This document shows positions 45,660 through 57,066 of a DNA stretch of 64,000 nt, piece by piece; position 1 is the stretch's first letter, and each line of letters begins with the position of its first letter. A model generated the notes under the pieces. The model had not been told where the DNA came from and ran no database searches. It worked only from the letters and a program-made list of their open reading frames with translations. Origin of the DNA: Cinnamomum chago (Eukaryota > Streptophyta > Magnoliopsida > Laurales > Lauraceae); contig CP142453.1 in assembly GCA_038049695.1 (NCBI GenBank), forward strand, positions 18,232,001 to 18,296,000. The letters are read 5' to 3'. Both the position numbers and the translations under genes were made by a program.

Positions 45660-45975
45660 TTAAAAATATGTTTTAAGGCTTGATCGCATGACGTCGCATG
45701 TTTTGCGAAGCCAAATATGTGTGGGCTTGATCGTGGGATACCGCGTGTTTTGTGAAGCGGCCAATATATATCTAAGGCTTAATCGTGGGACGTCATGTGT
45801 TTTGTAAAGCCAAATGTGTGTGGACTTGATCGTGAAATATCACGTGTTTTGGGAATCTAATATATATCTGGCTCGATCGTGATCAAGGGACGCCAGGTGT
45901 TTTATGAAGCCACCAAAATAATGATAACTATAGTTTTGATCGTGAAATATCACATGTTTCGTGGAGCCAATCATG
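45660..45975. repeat. ~55-bp minisatellite inside the LTR-like block
   Basis: About six degenerate copies of ggcttgatcgtgggaYRtc plus cgtgttttgtgaagcc, some alternating with aatatatatct. Arrays of this kind are common in long plant LTRs. Confidence 0.75.
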
Positions 45976-46561
45976 CATTAAGCTAATGTGTAATGAATGA
46001 CAATACTACTATTTATGTGCACTTTGGTTGTTATTATTATTCAATCAAAATTGTTATTCCTATGTCATGTTTTTTTTTTTTTTTTTGAACCATCAAAGTT
46101 ACTGGAGTATATGAACTCAATTTATTGCTATCTCGATTGACTATAATTCAAATGATGTTTAAATGTTGTCTAGGTTTTTATATTATATGCAAACCTTTTA
46201 TATATTATATTCTTCATTACTCATCTTATTATATTAATATATCCATGTCTTTGTTGGCGTTTGATTATTTGCTGGGCCTCATAGCTCTTTATATTATAAT
46301 TTCTGTTTGTGCAGGTTAGGTCTGAAGTTATGGGGATGTGAGAAATGCACTAGGAGAGTGTCCATTGATCATTTAGAACAGTAAATGTTTAAATTGATAT
46401 ATCATATTATATTTTCTTTTTAAATATGTAAATCTTGTAGTTGAGTTTTGTTAAAGAGTTGTTTCTATTAAAAAAAAAAAACTCTTCTATGATTCATGTT
46501 TGGATTTTATTGTCAAGGCAGGCACGAAATTCAAGACAACCCATATTTTGGGTATGTGACA

Positions 46562-46778
46562 TGATACCAGCTTATCTGATATAGATTAATCCCTTCTTAA
46601 CATACAATATTCTCTATTAGACTTCAAGTGATCATAACCTTTTAATTATCAACGGCAAGTACATTAAGAGGTAGAATCTAATGTGTTTATTTATAACTTC
46701 CTTTTTGCTGATGCAATCAGATCAGATCCTACTGGTTTTATTTTCAGCCTGAGCCAGCATTATCTTAAACTGATTATC
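46562..46778. other. 3' flank of GDSL copy B
   Basis: Only about 217 bp separate the stop codon of copy B from the LTR-like block. The 3' UTR should lie here; no clear AATAAA on the minus strand was singled out. Confidence 0.4.
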
Positions 46779-48554
46779 TTAGCAATCAGCCTGAGCCAGT
46801 GTCTTGAAATTGATTGGTGAAACGAAGATTTGTGGTCCATAATAGAGAGTTTTAGCCGCCAACTTAGATGCCGCTTGTGTGGGGTGAAACATATCCCAGA
46901 ACAAGTATTCACGGCGATTGGAGCACAAGGATGCATTGGGCAAGCATGGTGATTCCCCGTTGAGTCTCCCCATTCCGCAACATGCCTCTCTAAGTTCCTT
47001 AAACCCTATCAAACATGAAGAAGATCTTTCATAAGTTTCCAACTCTTGTTAATTAAAAACCATGTTGCTCTAATTAGATTGTGTGTTGAGGGCCTTTAGG
47101 CAATGAGCATTTCAGATTCTGAAAGTTGGAGAATTTCAAATGTCACAAAAAATATTTTACCATATGGGCAGAGATCAGTGCAAGATGTATTTTGGAATTC
47201 TCTCCATCAAATACTGTTTGCTCTTGTTCTCAGCAACTCAGATTTTTGTTAGGGGTTCTTGTAATTAAACATTTGGTATTGACTCTTTATTCTCTGGAGT
47301 AGTGAAATGCTTACCAGAGTGGTGTGGACTATGGAAGACATTAGCCACCATTTCAATTGAGTTTCCAAGTGAGTACTTCATCCCTGTAAGTTTTGAGCTG
47401 AGGTCATTCAAGAGGCTGTGAGTGGCACCATGAAACTTGAGAGCTATTTCATTCAAGCCTTCTATGCAACCCCCAGTGGCATTTTGGGCTCTTAAAGATG
47501 GGCAGCACCCAATATTTGGAATGCTTATTATGCCAAATTTCCTAGCTCCAAGTTGGTACAGTCTCTGTAAAATCAAGAGTATTAATTAATTCATGTGATG
47601 TAATTGATAGCAATGTAACAATTGTTTATATTGCAAAATCGTTTTCTAATCAAATTGTTGATTATTTTCAAATTTGGAGGTCTTGTGGGAGTTTACTAGG
47701 AAAATGTATCTTACCCATTTACTGAATGGGTCAGATACACCTAGCCCAAAACCAATGCAAGTCAATCCAATCCAATTAATCTATTTAGCAGTGCATTTAG
47801 GGTATGTTTGTACGGTAACTTTCCCACAAAGAAAGCAAGAAAAATTATAAAGGATTTTTGCAGTGTTAAAAATTCCACTTGTAGTGCAACTTTACAAAAT
47901 TAGCTTTTTTTCCGTGATCCTACTAAAACCACTCCCGATTGGGGGGTGTTTCGAATTTGGTTTTCCATGAAACCAGTTGTTTGGAGTGTCAGACAAAAGC
48001 GCCCCAGCCGTTGTTTTATCAAAAGAGCATAGAAAGTGAACCCTTTTCAATAATAAAAAAGTTTTCACATTTGACGTTGCCACTTTTCTATGAGCAAAAG
48101 TGGAAAAAAGTGAACTAAAACTTTGTGATTCCATTGACAAGCGTACGAGTGTAGGGACAGTAAGAATGGATTTTCCACCACTGTGAAAAAGGATGTCCCT
48201 GAAACCGGTTTTCCACATCACCTCACCAACGTGCCCCTAATTTTTTTATGGGTCTACTTTTACGAACTAAAATTAATTATAAGGGGCCCATGTAGAAATT
48301 AAAATCCTTGCGGATACATTCATATTATTGCCAAAACCCCATATAAGAAAACCCAAAACCCAGATAAAGATTTCTATGTGAGTTAGGAGGGCTTATGCTG
48401 GTTGGACGGGTTAGGTGTGTCAACCCATGTCTGTCCTATTTACCTGCAAGTGAGGATTTCCTAACTTGCAACTAACCCAATAATAAATTCAGGTCAGGTG
48501 CAGGTCGGGTTGGACGGGTCGGAGATGTGTGGTGTTATTGGGCCGGGTCAAACA

Positions 48555-48637
<83 letters not shown>

Positions 48638-50884
48638 CACACTCAGTTGATCTTTGAACTTTGAAATGAGATCCTCAATGAACTTGTCATTGTCAGAGGG
48701 GGGGAAATTCTGAAAAATATCATTGCTTCCCACACTAACAAGGAAGACAGATTTGGAGAGAAAGACATTGGCCGCGTGCTCGCCCATCTGGGCCATCAGA
48801 TTGCCTTGGACCATCTCGAATTGTTGGATCTGGGTCCCCATTGGGACCACAACCTAAGCAAGGTCAATGTAATAGAGCTTAGTCTAATAACCTTGAGATG
48901 ATGAAGAAGAAGTTGACAAAGAAGACTAATATGAGGGGATGAACAATGCTTAAGTTATAAAGAAATGCTTACATAATTTCTTCCTGTAGAGTTGAGAATG
49001 CCAGCACCTCCAGAAGCAAAGCTAACTCCCTTTCCAATTTGCTTAGGGAATGTAGAGTTTGTAAGAGAGAGAAAAGGTGGTGGGCTTCTCCTAAAGCCCA
49101 TCAGTTTGGCTGAAATATACAGCAATCACATGATTATATATAGATCTAATTAAAATAGAACTCCATATTAACAAAAAAAAAAGAAAAAGAGATAGGATAT
49201 AGGAATAGATAAGCAATATATGAAAAATAGGGTTCATCTTACATTATTTAACTCTCTTATTCAAGACTTTGAAATTGATTGTCAAAATAAAAATGGTCAA
49301 TGGCCATTGGAAAAGTGAAAATACCAAATGAAATCACTTTTCATTTTTTCCAAGTGATTTGGTGTGTTACGTTCCGCCTGAAAGCATGCAAATAATGGAG
49401 AGTAAGTAGGGGTAGATCTAGGGTTGCAGGACAGCCAAAAAAATTTAATACCTTGAAGTTTTTTTAACATATGGTCCCTTTAGAATTTTTCTTCATTTCT
49501 ACATAGTGACCCTCAAGGAAATTTCTTGGATTGGGAGTTGGGGTCTAAATTACTTCCCTTTATAGCCAAAAATATGGATAACATTTGACACTGTTTTAAG
49601 GACTTCAAAGTGGGGTCCCGATCATAGCAGTTGAGTCCTGAACGGCGCCAACTCTACATGATCAACCCAATTGTTTACACAAGTCTCATGAGTGTTGAAC
49701 TAGGGCAACAATTGATTCACAAGGACTAGTAAGGGGCTCAGAGGGCTTCCCACAATTGCCATCCTCGAAAATTCTCGACTAATGCTAGTAGCATCAGATC
49801 TTTTGAAAGAGAGAATAGGATATGTAGCTAAGGTGGTGATGAAAATGGGTCCTTGAATACCCAAAACCAGACCTGATCCAGAAAAAAATGGACATGGGTC
49901 CAAAGTTTGGAAGCATCATAGATTTGGGCTCAGGTTAAATGCTAATTAGAGCGATTTGTGGGAGTTCTAAAACTAATTAGAGCGATTTGTGGGGCCTTAA
50001 GACCATTCATTTTAGGATACCAACAAATGACAAAACACTAGTGTTCCCTCCCCACTTGTGTGGGCTCCTTTCCAACTCTTAATCGTTCCAATTTTTTATC
50101 TTTTGATATCTCAGCTTAAGGGGAGTTGGGGACCCCCTATCCTCTGGAGTGGGAGCCCTCGAGTGAGGGGAGTAAACCTCGGGTGAGGTGGAGGGCCCTC
50201 TAGTGAGATATCACAGCCTCGGGTGAGAAAAGGTGCATGCTCGGGTTCAAACCCAGTACAGGCGGGTAAGAACTGACGCCTCCTTTCCATTTGAGTGGGC
50301 TACCTTTTCATGTGTATGTAGCCTCTCTCTTGGGTCCGGCGCCCTTGGCTGGGGTGTAAAAAATAAAATAAAATGACAACACACTGGCTCAGTGGGCCCA
50401 ACTTTCCAACTTGCTGTCTAACTCAGAAGGGCATGAGCAATCAACAATTTGACCAGGAGACTAACATTCAGCCCGCTGTCTTACTAAATGAGCCCATTGG
50501 GCAGGTCAGGACAAGTCGAGTCGAATTCTCCAACTATGACTGGCCCATATCAAGAAAAAAAAAAATGGTGGGCCCGTGAACCAACAGCAAATAGTGAAAT
50601 TACCAAAATACCCCTGACGGCTACATACCCAGAAAGTCTGCAGTGTTAAAGCCATTGCTGAACCTCCCAGTGGGTCTAGCCCCGGGAAAATCAACGCCAT
50701 TGTGAGGGAAATTTGCCCTTGCAGTGCTCTGAGGCAAGAAGTTGTTGGTCCCAACATCTACTGTTGAGTCCCCAAAGACGAAAAGAGCTGGCACTTCTCC
50801 TGCATCAGCCATTGGCAGTGCCAACATGGCCACTAGAGAGAGATGAAGGGAAAGAAAGGGAAGGAGACTCCATTTATCTGCCAT
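46779..50884 (-). CDS. GDSL esterase/lipase copy B (intact, 360 residues)
   Basis: Five exons with GT-AG borders: 50884-50629, 49109-48973, 48853-48641, 47564-47315 and 47005-46779, summing to 1083 bp. The product starts MADKWSLLPFLSLHLSLVAM, a signal peptide of about 28 residues ending near MADAGE. SGNH blocks: GDS with nucleophile Ser40, the oxyanion-region Gly in GVSFASGG (about 113), Asn175 in SVGSNDIF, and Asp323/His326 in DMFHPTQAASK. The 360-residue length is usual for plant GDSL lipases. These are secreted or apoplastic serine esterases acting on lipids, cutin monomers or phenolic esters; substrate is not readable. The closest clade I recall is the At5g55050 type, tentatively. The only complete member of the local cluster. 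Intron 3 has an AC/GA microsatellite just after a strong GTGAGT donor. Confidence 0.93.
48554..48635. repeat. (GT)n(GA)n microsatellite in intron 3 of GDSL copy B
   Basis: About 17 bp of GT then about 65 bp of GA, next to the exon 3 donor. Copy C, otherwise nearly identical, has only about 25 bp in total. Confidence 0.9.
50040..50370 (+). mobile_element. SINE-like retroposon in intron 1 of GDSL copy B
   Basis: Flanked by aaatgacaaaacact (50025-50039) and aaatgacaacacact (50371-50385), a 15-bp duplication with one difference. Copy A has the single empty site aaatgacaataaact at 28043-28057. The body has a box-B-like gggttcaaaccc near 50250 and the 3' end cccttggctggggtgtaaaaaa. Also present in copy C, so it inserted before B and C separated. 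Confidence 0.7.
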
Positions 50885-50992
50885 GGGAGCTTCTTTGTGT
50901 GAATGCCCAAGGACTCTGTTCTCATATATATACTGATAGGACTATGACATTTCTGTCATAAAACAACAAGCACTTGCCGCCTTTGATCTATA

Positions 50993-51000
50993 TATTTATA
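50993..51000 (-). promoter_or_regulatory. TATA box of GDSL copy B
   Basis: TATAAATA on the minus strand about 109 bp before the ATG, between two ~70-bp direct repeats. A second AT-rich TATATATA lies about 40 bp before the ATG. Confidence 0.5.
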
Positions 51001-51252
51001 GGGACTTTGACAAGTCTGTCATAAAACAAACAAGCGCTTGCTGCCTTCAATTGAACTTAGGCCTCCTCATTGGGCTGATTAATCTAGCAATATTAGTCAA
51101 TTCTGGAAGATTCTTTGAGCGGAATAACCAAGCAATTAATGGTCTATAAATCCCTAAGTTTAACGAATGAATTAACTTAAATTGTTTACGTACGGTTTAG
51201 GGCTGTCAAAGGACTTACCTACCCTTGATATATGTAAGGCAGGGCTCGGGTG

Positions 51253-51794
51253 TAGGGTTGTAAATGGGTCGGTTCCGATCCGGGTCCAGGGTGGAACCGG
51301 AACTGTTTTCTAAAAGGGGAAATCGGAACCGGAACCGATAATATTAATGGGAACCAGAACCGGAACCATTTGTGAGGCGGGTCTGGTTTCGATTCCGGAT
51401 ATGGTTCCGAGTCTGAACTAATACATGTGTTTTTCTTTTTAAAAAAATTATGCTTTTTCCATATTTCAATTGCATCACCTGCAAACACTAATGTGACTTT
51501 TCTCTATCAATAACATGCACTTTTAACCAAAAAACTCAAAAGTAGAAAAGTAAAAATGGTTCTGTTTACATATACGAAAGTTACCTTATGTTAGTGTATA
51601 TTGGGTCGGGTCTCGGGTCCACGGGTCTGAGCCACTGTGGATTCGGAACCGGACCTGTTTAGGTATCGGTTCTAAAAAAAGGATCCGGAACCGGAACCAT
51701 TTGCTTATCGGGACCAAATAAAGACCCAGACCCAGAACCTAACAGGTCGGAACCTTCGAGTAATCGGAGAATCGGGGACCCATTTACAACCCTA
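51253..51794. mobile_element. hAT-like MITE, present only in unit 2
   Basis: Ends tagggttgtaaatgggtc and gacccatttacaaccct(a) are inverted repeats. Flanks ctcgggtg (51245-51252) and cccgggtg (51795-51802) match at 7 of 8. The uninterrupted cccgggtg stands once at 28926-28933 in unit 1. It has no coding capacity. It inserted after the segmental duplication. Confidence 0.88.
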
Positions 51795-52317
51795 CCCGGG
51801 TGGCTGTCCTTAGAGGGCCTGCACTATTTAGGTACTTACCCTACCCTACCCTTGATATATGCAAGGCAGAGCTCAAAGCCTACAAACAAGAAAACCATTT
51901 TTTTCTTTTTTTATACTGCCATCAAATATCGAGTGTCAACTGAGCATTATCTTATCTAACCTCACTTGTGAAGGGCCAGTTCCACTGGAACAACTTCACT
52001 TCAGTTGACCCACTGAGAAGAGATGTTAATGGACCCAAATTCACTTCAATTGACCCAAGTGAGGAGAGATTCTCCAAGGACCTATTATTATTATATTACC
52101 AGGGTAACCGATGACCCGACCTACAAAAAACAGGTATAAGTACCTGATGATAAATTTTCAGGAACAAACTGTGGGGCCCACCTACCAAACGATCAATGGA
52201 AGCTCTTCACAAACACACACACTGATCTCCGTGATGGAGCACACCTGCCCCGACTAATCTGAGCCCTTAATCCAAAGTCACCCTTCTTTCCACGCTCACC
52301 CCTCTCACATGCACACA

Positions 52318-52676
52318 TAGGATTGTAAACGAGTCGGTTTCGGTCCAGGTCCATGGCAAACCTGGAACCTGAACCGTTAAGGAAAATGTAGAATCAGATC
52401 CGGACCCGGAACCGTTTTAGAACTTGTTTCTTGGCTCCAGAAAACCAGAACCATATATGAGACGGGTCCGGATCCAGGTCAGGGTCTAGATAGAGAATAT
52501 GAGATTTAAACAAAAATGAGGTAATATATCGGGTCTCGGATCTATGGGTCCGAACCAAGGTGGAACTAGACCCGGACCCATTTACTTATCGGAGCCTAAA
52601 TAAGGATCCAAACCCGGTTTTTAATTGGTCAGAACCTTCGAGTAATTGGAGAATTAGGGACCCATTTACATCCCTA
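52318..52676. mobile_element. hAT-like MITE shared by both units (unit 2 copy)
   Basis: Same element as 29437-29795. Here the 8-bp duplication tgcacaca is perfect (52310-52317 and 52677-52684). Confidence 0.85.
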
Positions 52677-53617
52677 TGCACACACCAGGATACCACTCAC
52701 CCACAATAACCCAAAAAATTAAAATTAAAAAAAACTTGAATTGGCTCAAATGCGACCCGACTTCAATGGCCAAGGATTGGAGAACTTTGAGTGCTCAGGA
52801 AATTACACTATTTGTACATAGGTAAGCCATATGTATACCTTGCAAACCCCAATTATTATGATGCCTCTAAATGGGTCCCACAGGCTAGAGTGTTCTTAAA
52901 ATAAAAAAACTCTAAATAATATATATATATATTAATGATACATATATATTTAAATCGTGCTAGGTAGAATTAATGATTCTCCATTAGATGCCCCTCACCT
53001 CCTTCATGTCCTTTTGAATGGCACTTAATTTTGTTTGATTGTTTTGTTGGAGTTGGTTGTTGTAGTGTTTCTGGTCTTCTGTGATGTTGCCTTTGTCTGA
53101 CTTAATGAATTCCCTTTCAGCCAAAAACAAATTTGCATAGGAACTCCCAAGAGGACGATTTATAGTCGGCTTATGCATACTAGACAACTGCATAGGAACG
53201 AACTCTCAGGAGGATGATTTCTTGTTGCTGCATGGGCAGAAGCACTACTTTTGAGCGTTCACTCAGACAACAAAAGGTTGTCCAAATTGGTGGGGAATAT
53301 TCTCCTGCAAGCAGACATCATATTTCTCATTTGTAGTAGAGATGGGGGCTTATAAGTGGGGTTGGAGTACATGCAAATGTCTCTTTAAAGATAAAAACAT
53401 AAACAACCATCTCAAATCCCCCTCGTTCTTCATTTAATAGCCATACAGTACAGTGGTATTTTAATTATGGATTTCTTTGAGATCAATCCAACTGTGGATG
53501 ATGAGAGTGAATTTGGAGATAGTGCCAGGTCTCGAGGGGATGAGAGTGTGGAACGCTTGCAATAGTCAAAGGTGGACCTAAGTGGGCCCCATGAAGTTGG
53601 ATTGCATATACTATTGC

Positions 53618-53860
53618 TCGTAGGAGAATATTTCTTGCTCATTTGGTTGGGCACTCCGGTTTTTATCTAATACTAATAACTTCCATGGGTTCCTTCACCT
53701 GTCAGCGAAATGGTTGGAGTTTTTCTTCTTATAGGGGTTTTCGTTTTCCCCATGGCTTGGATCTCTCATGTGTCCTAAGCCTTTGGTTGGGTGCGACTAT
53801 AATAATAACAATAACAATAATAGCAAACAACAACATAAAAAATAATAACAATATTTACTC
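53618..53860 (+). mobile_element. LINE/SINE-type retroposon 3' end (unit 2 copy)
   Basis: Partner of 40973-41225, directly continuous here with the upstream flank, because the Sirevirus-like element is absent. Confidence 0.4.
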
Positions 53861-53999
53861 GCTACAATGAAGAATGGGGAACTCTACACCTGGTTTTAAT
53901 AGCTAAAAATAAAGATCATCTCCTTCAATGAGCCCACCACAACTTTTACGCCAATCAGACTTGGTCCCATAGATTGGAGCATATTGCTAGAGATAGGAT

Positions 54000-54190
54000 T
54001 AGGTTGGTTGGTTTGATTATTAGAGATAAAATAGATATTTATTAGAGATTTTAGGATTGCATTTGAATTTGAATAATCTTGGTTATTGTTATGTATAAAT
54101 CGAGAGGATTTCCTCTCTTGATAGTTACTTGATAGTTACGTTGATTTTATGAAAATTATTTAAAAGTCTTTATGGTATTGGAGCTGGCCC
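54000..54190 (+). mobile_element. Old TRIM/LTR relic (unit 2 copy)
   Basis: Partner of 41330-41520. Keeps tatggtattggagctgg, similar to an initiator-tRNA primer site. Confidence 0.35.
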
Positions 54191-54329
54191 AGCAATAATA
54201 TTGCGATCAAGCCGGGTACAACCTTGTTTCCACAATAATCACTGTCACTTGGATCCTCTCCAATCCATCCATCAATTCAAGCCTTACGATCTCGTCAACT
54301 TTATCGAATTTGTTAGAATATATTGTACA

Positions 54330-54460
54330 GGTGCTGATAACTGTAATATTGCACAGCTGTATAGTTGACCTGTTAGGATTTATTGTATAGGTGCTGATAA
54401 CTGTAATATTGCACAGCTGTATAGTTGACCTGTTAGGATTTATTGTATAGGTGCTGTTAG
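54330..54460. repeat. 60-bp direct repeats within the Copia LTR
   Basis: gtgctgataactgtaatatt begins at 54331 and 54391, with a third, partial start (gtgctgttag) at 54451. The 3' LTR has the same arrangement. Confidence 0.9.
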
Positions 54461-54566
54461 TTGTTTGTTGTGTCCCTTGCCTATATAAAAAGGCCCACTG
54501 TTCATGCTTCTGCTTTTAATCAGATATAATACAATTAAGACTTTTTGGTCTGAATCTCTCTCTTCA

Positions 54567-56783
54567 TGGTATCAGAGCATCGCTCTGAGGGCTGAACGGA
54601 AACTTCGTCATATTCTCGATGTTGTTCGTGCTATATCTTTAGCAGCTTCTACTCCATCTCATTTTTGGGGAGAAGCTGCTCTCACAGCTGTTCATACTAT
54701 TAATCGTTGTCCATCTCCTGTCATTCAAAACCAAATCCCATATGATCTTATATTTGGTTCTTCTCCATCTTATGATCTTCTTAAGGTCTTCGGGTGTGTT
54801 TGTTTTGTTCTTCTTCATCCTCATGAACGGAACAAACTTCAGCCTCGTTCTCAAATGTGTTGTTTTCTTGGGTATGGTATAGGACAAAAAGGGTTTCGGT
54901 GTTATGATCCCGTTGGCAGGCGTCTTCGGGTCTCTTGTCATGTAGTTTTCTGGGAACACAAAATGTTTTATCAGTTGCCTCACGTTTCTGATTCAGTTTC
55001 TTCTACTCCTTCAGTCGATCCTATTCCTGATCTTTTCCCTTTATTATCTTCATCTGATATATCTTTTGCAGGTCCTTCTGATGAGACTCCAGCACCTATC
55101 TTCGACGTGTCCCCCGCTTCTGTTCCAGCTGTGGATCCTGATGTTCCTTCTGAACATCCTATACCTCGTCGTTCTCAACGGGTAACCAATCTTCCCTCTC
55201 ATCTTCGTGATTTTTATTGCATGTCTACTTTTGCCTCTCTTCAGGAACCTCATACTTTCCGTGAGGCCTCCTCTAACCCTTTGTGGCAGCAAGCTATGAC
55301 AGAGGAGTTGGATGCACTTCACAAAACAGGGACTTGGGATTTGGTTGATCTTCCCGCTGGAAAATCTGCTATAGGTTGTAAATGGGTTTACAAAATCAAG
55401 ACTCGGTCAGATGGTACTATTGATCGTTATAAGGCTCGTCTTGTTGCTAGGGGTTTCACTCAGGAGTATGGGATTGATTATGAGGAAATTTTTGCTCCTG
55501 TTGCTCGTCTTTCTACTGTTCGGACTCTCATTGCTGTTTCTGCAGTTCAAAAATGGCCTTTGTTTCAGATGGATGTAAAAAATGCTTTCCTTAATGGTGA
55601 ACTCACTGAAGAAGTTTACATGAAACTTCCTCCTGGACTTCCCCTTCCTCCTGGTTTCTCTCACAAAGTATGTCGTCTACGGCGGGCCCTATATGGTCTC
55701 AAGCAAGCTCCTCGAGCTTGGTTTTCAAAATTCAGTTCCACTCTTTCACAACAGGGTTTTTCTGGGAGTCCATATGATACTGCTCTATTTTTGAAACGTT
55801 CTGATCAAGGAATCACTATTCTTCTTCTATATGTTGATGATATGATTATTACAGGTGATGATTTACAGGGTATTCAGGATTTAAAGATTTTTCTTGGTCA
55901 ACAGTTTGAAATGAAAGATCTTGGTCTTCTCAATTACTTTCTTGGTCTTGAAGTCTCCTCTTCTGAAGATGGCTATTATCTTACTCAGGCAAAATATACT
56001 TCAGACCTCATTTCTCGAGCTAGCATTACTGATAATAAGGTAGTTGACACACCTATTGAGTACAATTGTCGTCTCAATTCTCATGATGGAGAATCTCTTT
56101 CTGATGCTACTCTATACAGACAGCTTGTTGGGAGTTTAGTTTATCTCACTGTTACCCGCCCAGATATCTCCTATGCGGTTCATGTTGTCAGTCAGTTTAT
56201 GGCTGCACCTAGATCTTCACATTTTGCTGCTGTTATCAGGATTCTTCGGTATCTAAAAGGTACCATGTTTCATGGTCTTTATTATTCCTCCCATTCATCT
56301 CTGCTATTACGAGCATTTTCAGATGCGGATTGGGCAGGTGATCCTACAGATCGTCGATCTACTTCAGGCTATTGCTTTCTCCTTGGTGACTCTCTTATTT
56401 CTTGGAGAAGTAAGAAACAAACTGTGGTTGCTCGTTCTAGCACTGAAGCTGAATACAGAGCACTTGCGGATACCACAGCTGAACTTCTCTGGTTACGTTG
56501 GTTATTACAGGATCTTGGTGTTGATTGTGCTGCTGCAACTACACTTCATTGTGACAATAGGAGTGCTATTCAGATTGCTCACAATGATGTTTTTCATGAG
56601 CGTACTAAACATATTGAGATTGATTGTCATTTTATTCGTCATCATCTTCTTCAGGATACTCTCAAGCTACAATCTATCTCGTCTGAAGATCAGTTAGCTG
56701 ACATTTTTACAAAACCTCCTCCACCAGGACGTTTTCGTGCTTTAGTTTCCAAACTCAAGCTGATTTCTCTTCAACCACCATGA
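54567..56783 (+). CDS. Remaining pol frame (integrase end, RT, RNase H) of the reduced Copia element
   Basis: The open frame reaches a stop at 56783, just before the G tract. Order: integrase C-terminal segment (HFWGEAALTAVHTINR, FGCVCFV) to about 55000, linker, RT from about 55370, RNase H to the end (HIEIDCHFIRHHLL, LADIFTKPP). The open frame continues upstream into the LTR, so no credible start codon can be chosen. Fossil element coding, not a host gene. Confidence 0.88.
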   Translation, partial: WYQSIALRAERKLRHILDVVRAISLAASTPSHFWGEAALTAVHTINRCPSPVIQNQIPYDLIFGSSPSYDLLKVFGCVCFVLLHPHERNKLQPRSQMCCFLGYGIGQKGFRCYDPVGRRLRVSCHVVFWEHKMFYQLPHVSDSVSSTPSVDPIPDLFPLLSSSDISFAGPSDETPAPIFDVSPASVPAVDPDVPSEHPIPRRSQRVTNLPSHLRDFYCMSTFASLQEPHTFREASSNPLWQQAMTEELDALHKTGTWDLVDLPAGKSAIGCKWVYKIKTRSDGTIDRYKARLVARGFTQEYGIDYEEIFAPVARLSTVRTLIAVSAVQKWPLFQMDVKNAFLNGELTEEVYMKLPPGLPLPPGFSHKVCRLRRALYGLKQAPRAWFSKFSSTLSQQGFSGSPYDTALFLKRSDQGITILLLYVDDMIITGDDLQGIQDLKIFLGQQFEMKDLGLLNYFLGLEVSSSEDGYYLTQAKYTSDLISRASITDNKVVDTPIEYNCRLNSHDGESLSDATLYRQLVGSLVYLTVTRPDISYAVHVVSQFMAAPRSSHFAAVIRILRYLKGTMFHGLYYSSHSSLLLRAFSDADWAGDPTDRRSTSGYCFLLGDSLISWRSKKQTVVARSSTEAEYRALADTTAELLWLRWLLQDLGVDCAAATTLHCDNRSAIQIAHNDVFHERTKHIEIDCHFIRHHLLQDTLKLQSISSEDQLADIFTKPPPPGRFRALVSKLKLISLQPP

Positions 56784-57066
56784 GTTTGGGGGGGGGGGGG
56801 GGGGATGTTAGAATATATTGTACAGGTGCTGATAACTGTAATATTGCACAGCTGTATAGTTGACCTGTTAGGATTTATTGTATAGGTGCTGATAACTGTA
56901 ATATTGCACAGCTGTATAGTTGACCTGTTAGGATTTATTGTATAGGTGCTGTTAGTTGTTTGTTGTGTCCCTTGCCTATATAAAAAGGCCCACTGTTCAT
57001 GCTTCTGCTTTTAATCAGATATAATACAATTAAGACTTTTTGGTCTGAATCTCTCTCTTCAGAATT

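Larger units (their letters stand above)
42591..46561 (+). mobile_element. Long solo-LTR-like block with a nested DNA transposon
   Basis: Starts TGTTGCGACCC and ends GGGTATGTGACA. Flanks tgtta (42586-42590) and tgata (46562-46566) form an imperfect 5-bp duplication. A TATA-like agatataaaatcc near 42960 is followed by a CT-rich leader. Subtracting the nested element at 43849-45160, the block is about 2.66 kb. No retroelement genes were found, so a solo LTR is the best reading. Confidence 0.5.
50885..53617. repeat. Upstream flank of GDSL B (partner of 28560-30846)
   Basis: Aligns along its length with the unit 1 flank. It has one extra insertion, the hAT-like MITE at 51253-51794, and lacks the 77-bp duplication at 30133. 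No gene recognised. Confidence 0.85.
54311..57061 (+). mobile_element. Young, reduced Copia LTR retrotransposon, 2.75 kb
   Basis: Both LTRs are 256 bp (54311-54566 and 56806-57061) and look identical, and the duplication gaatt (54306-54310 and 57062-57066) is perfect, so the insertion is very recent. The primer site TGGTATCAGAGC follows the 5' LTR directly. Parts present are the C-terminal part of integrase, RT (QMDVKNAFLNGE, LYVDDMIITG) and RNase H (DADWAGDPTDRRSTSGYC). gag and protease are not present, so the element is incomplete and could move only with outside help. What remains reads open. A 17-base G run just before the 3' LTR serves as the purine tract. Confidence 0.93.

Noticed and set aside
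52984-53193. Small minus-strand open frame (69 codons), with a related frame at 30157-30387 in unit 1
   Set aside because: It is shared by both units simply because the units are duplicated. It has no recognisable domain, and in unit 1 its end is altered by the 77-bp duplication. Not enough to call a gene.
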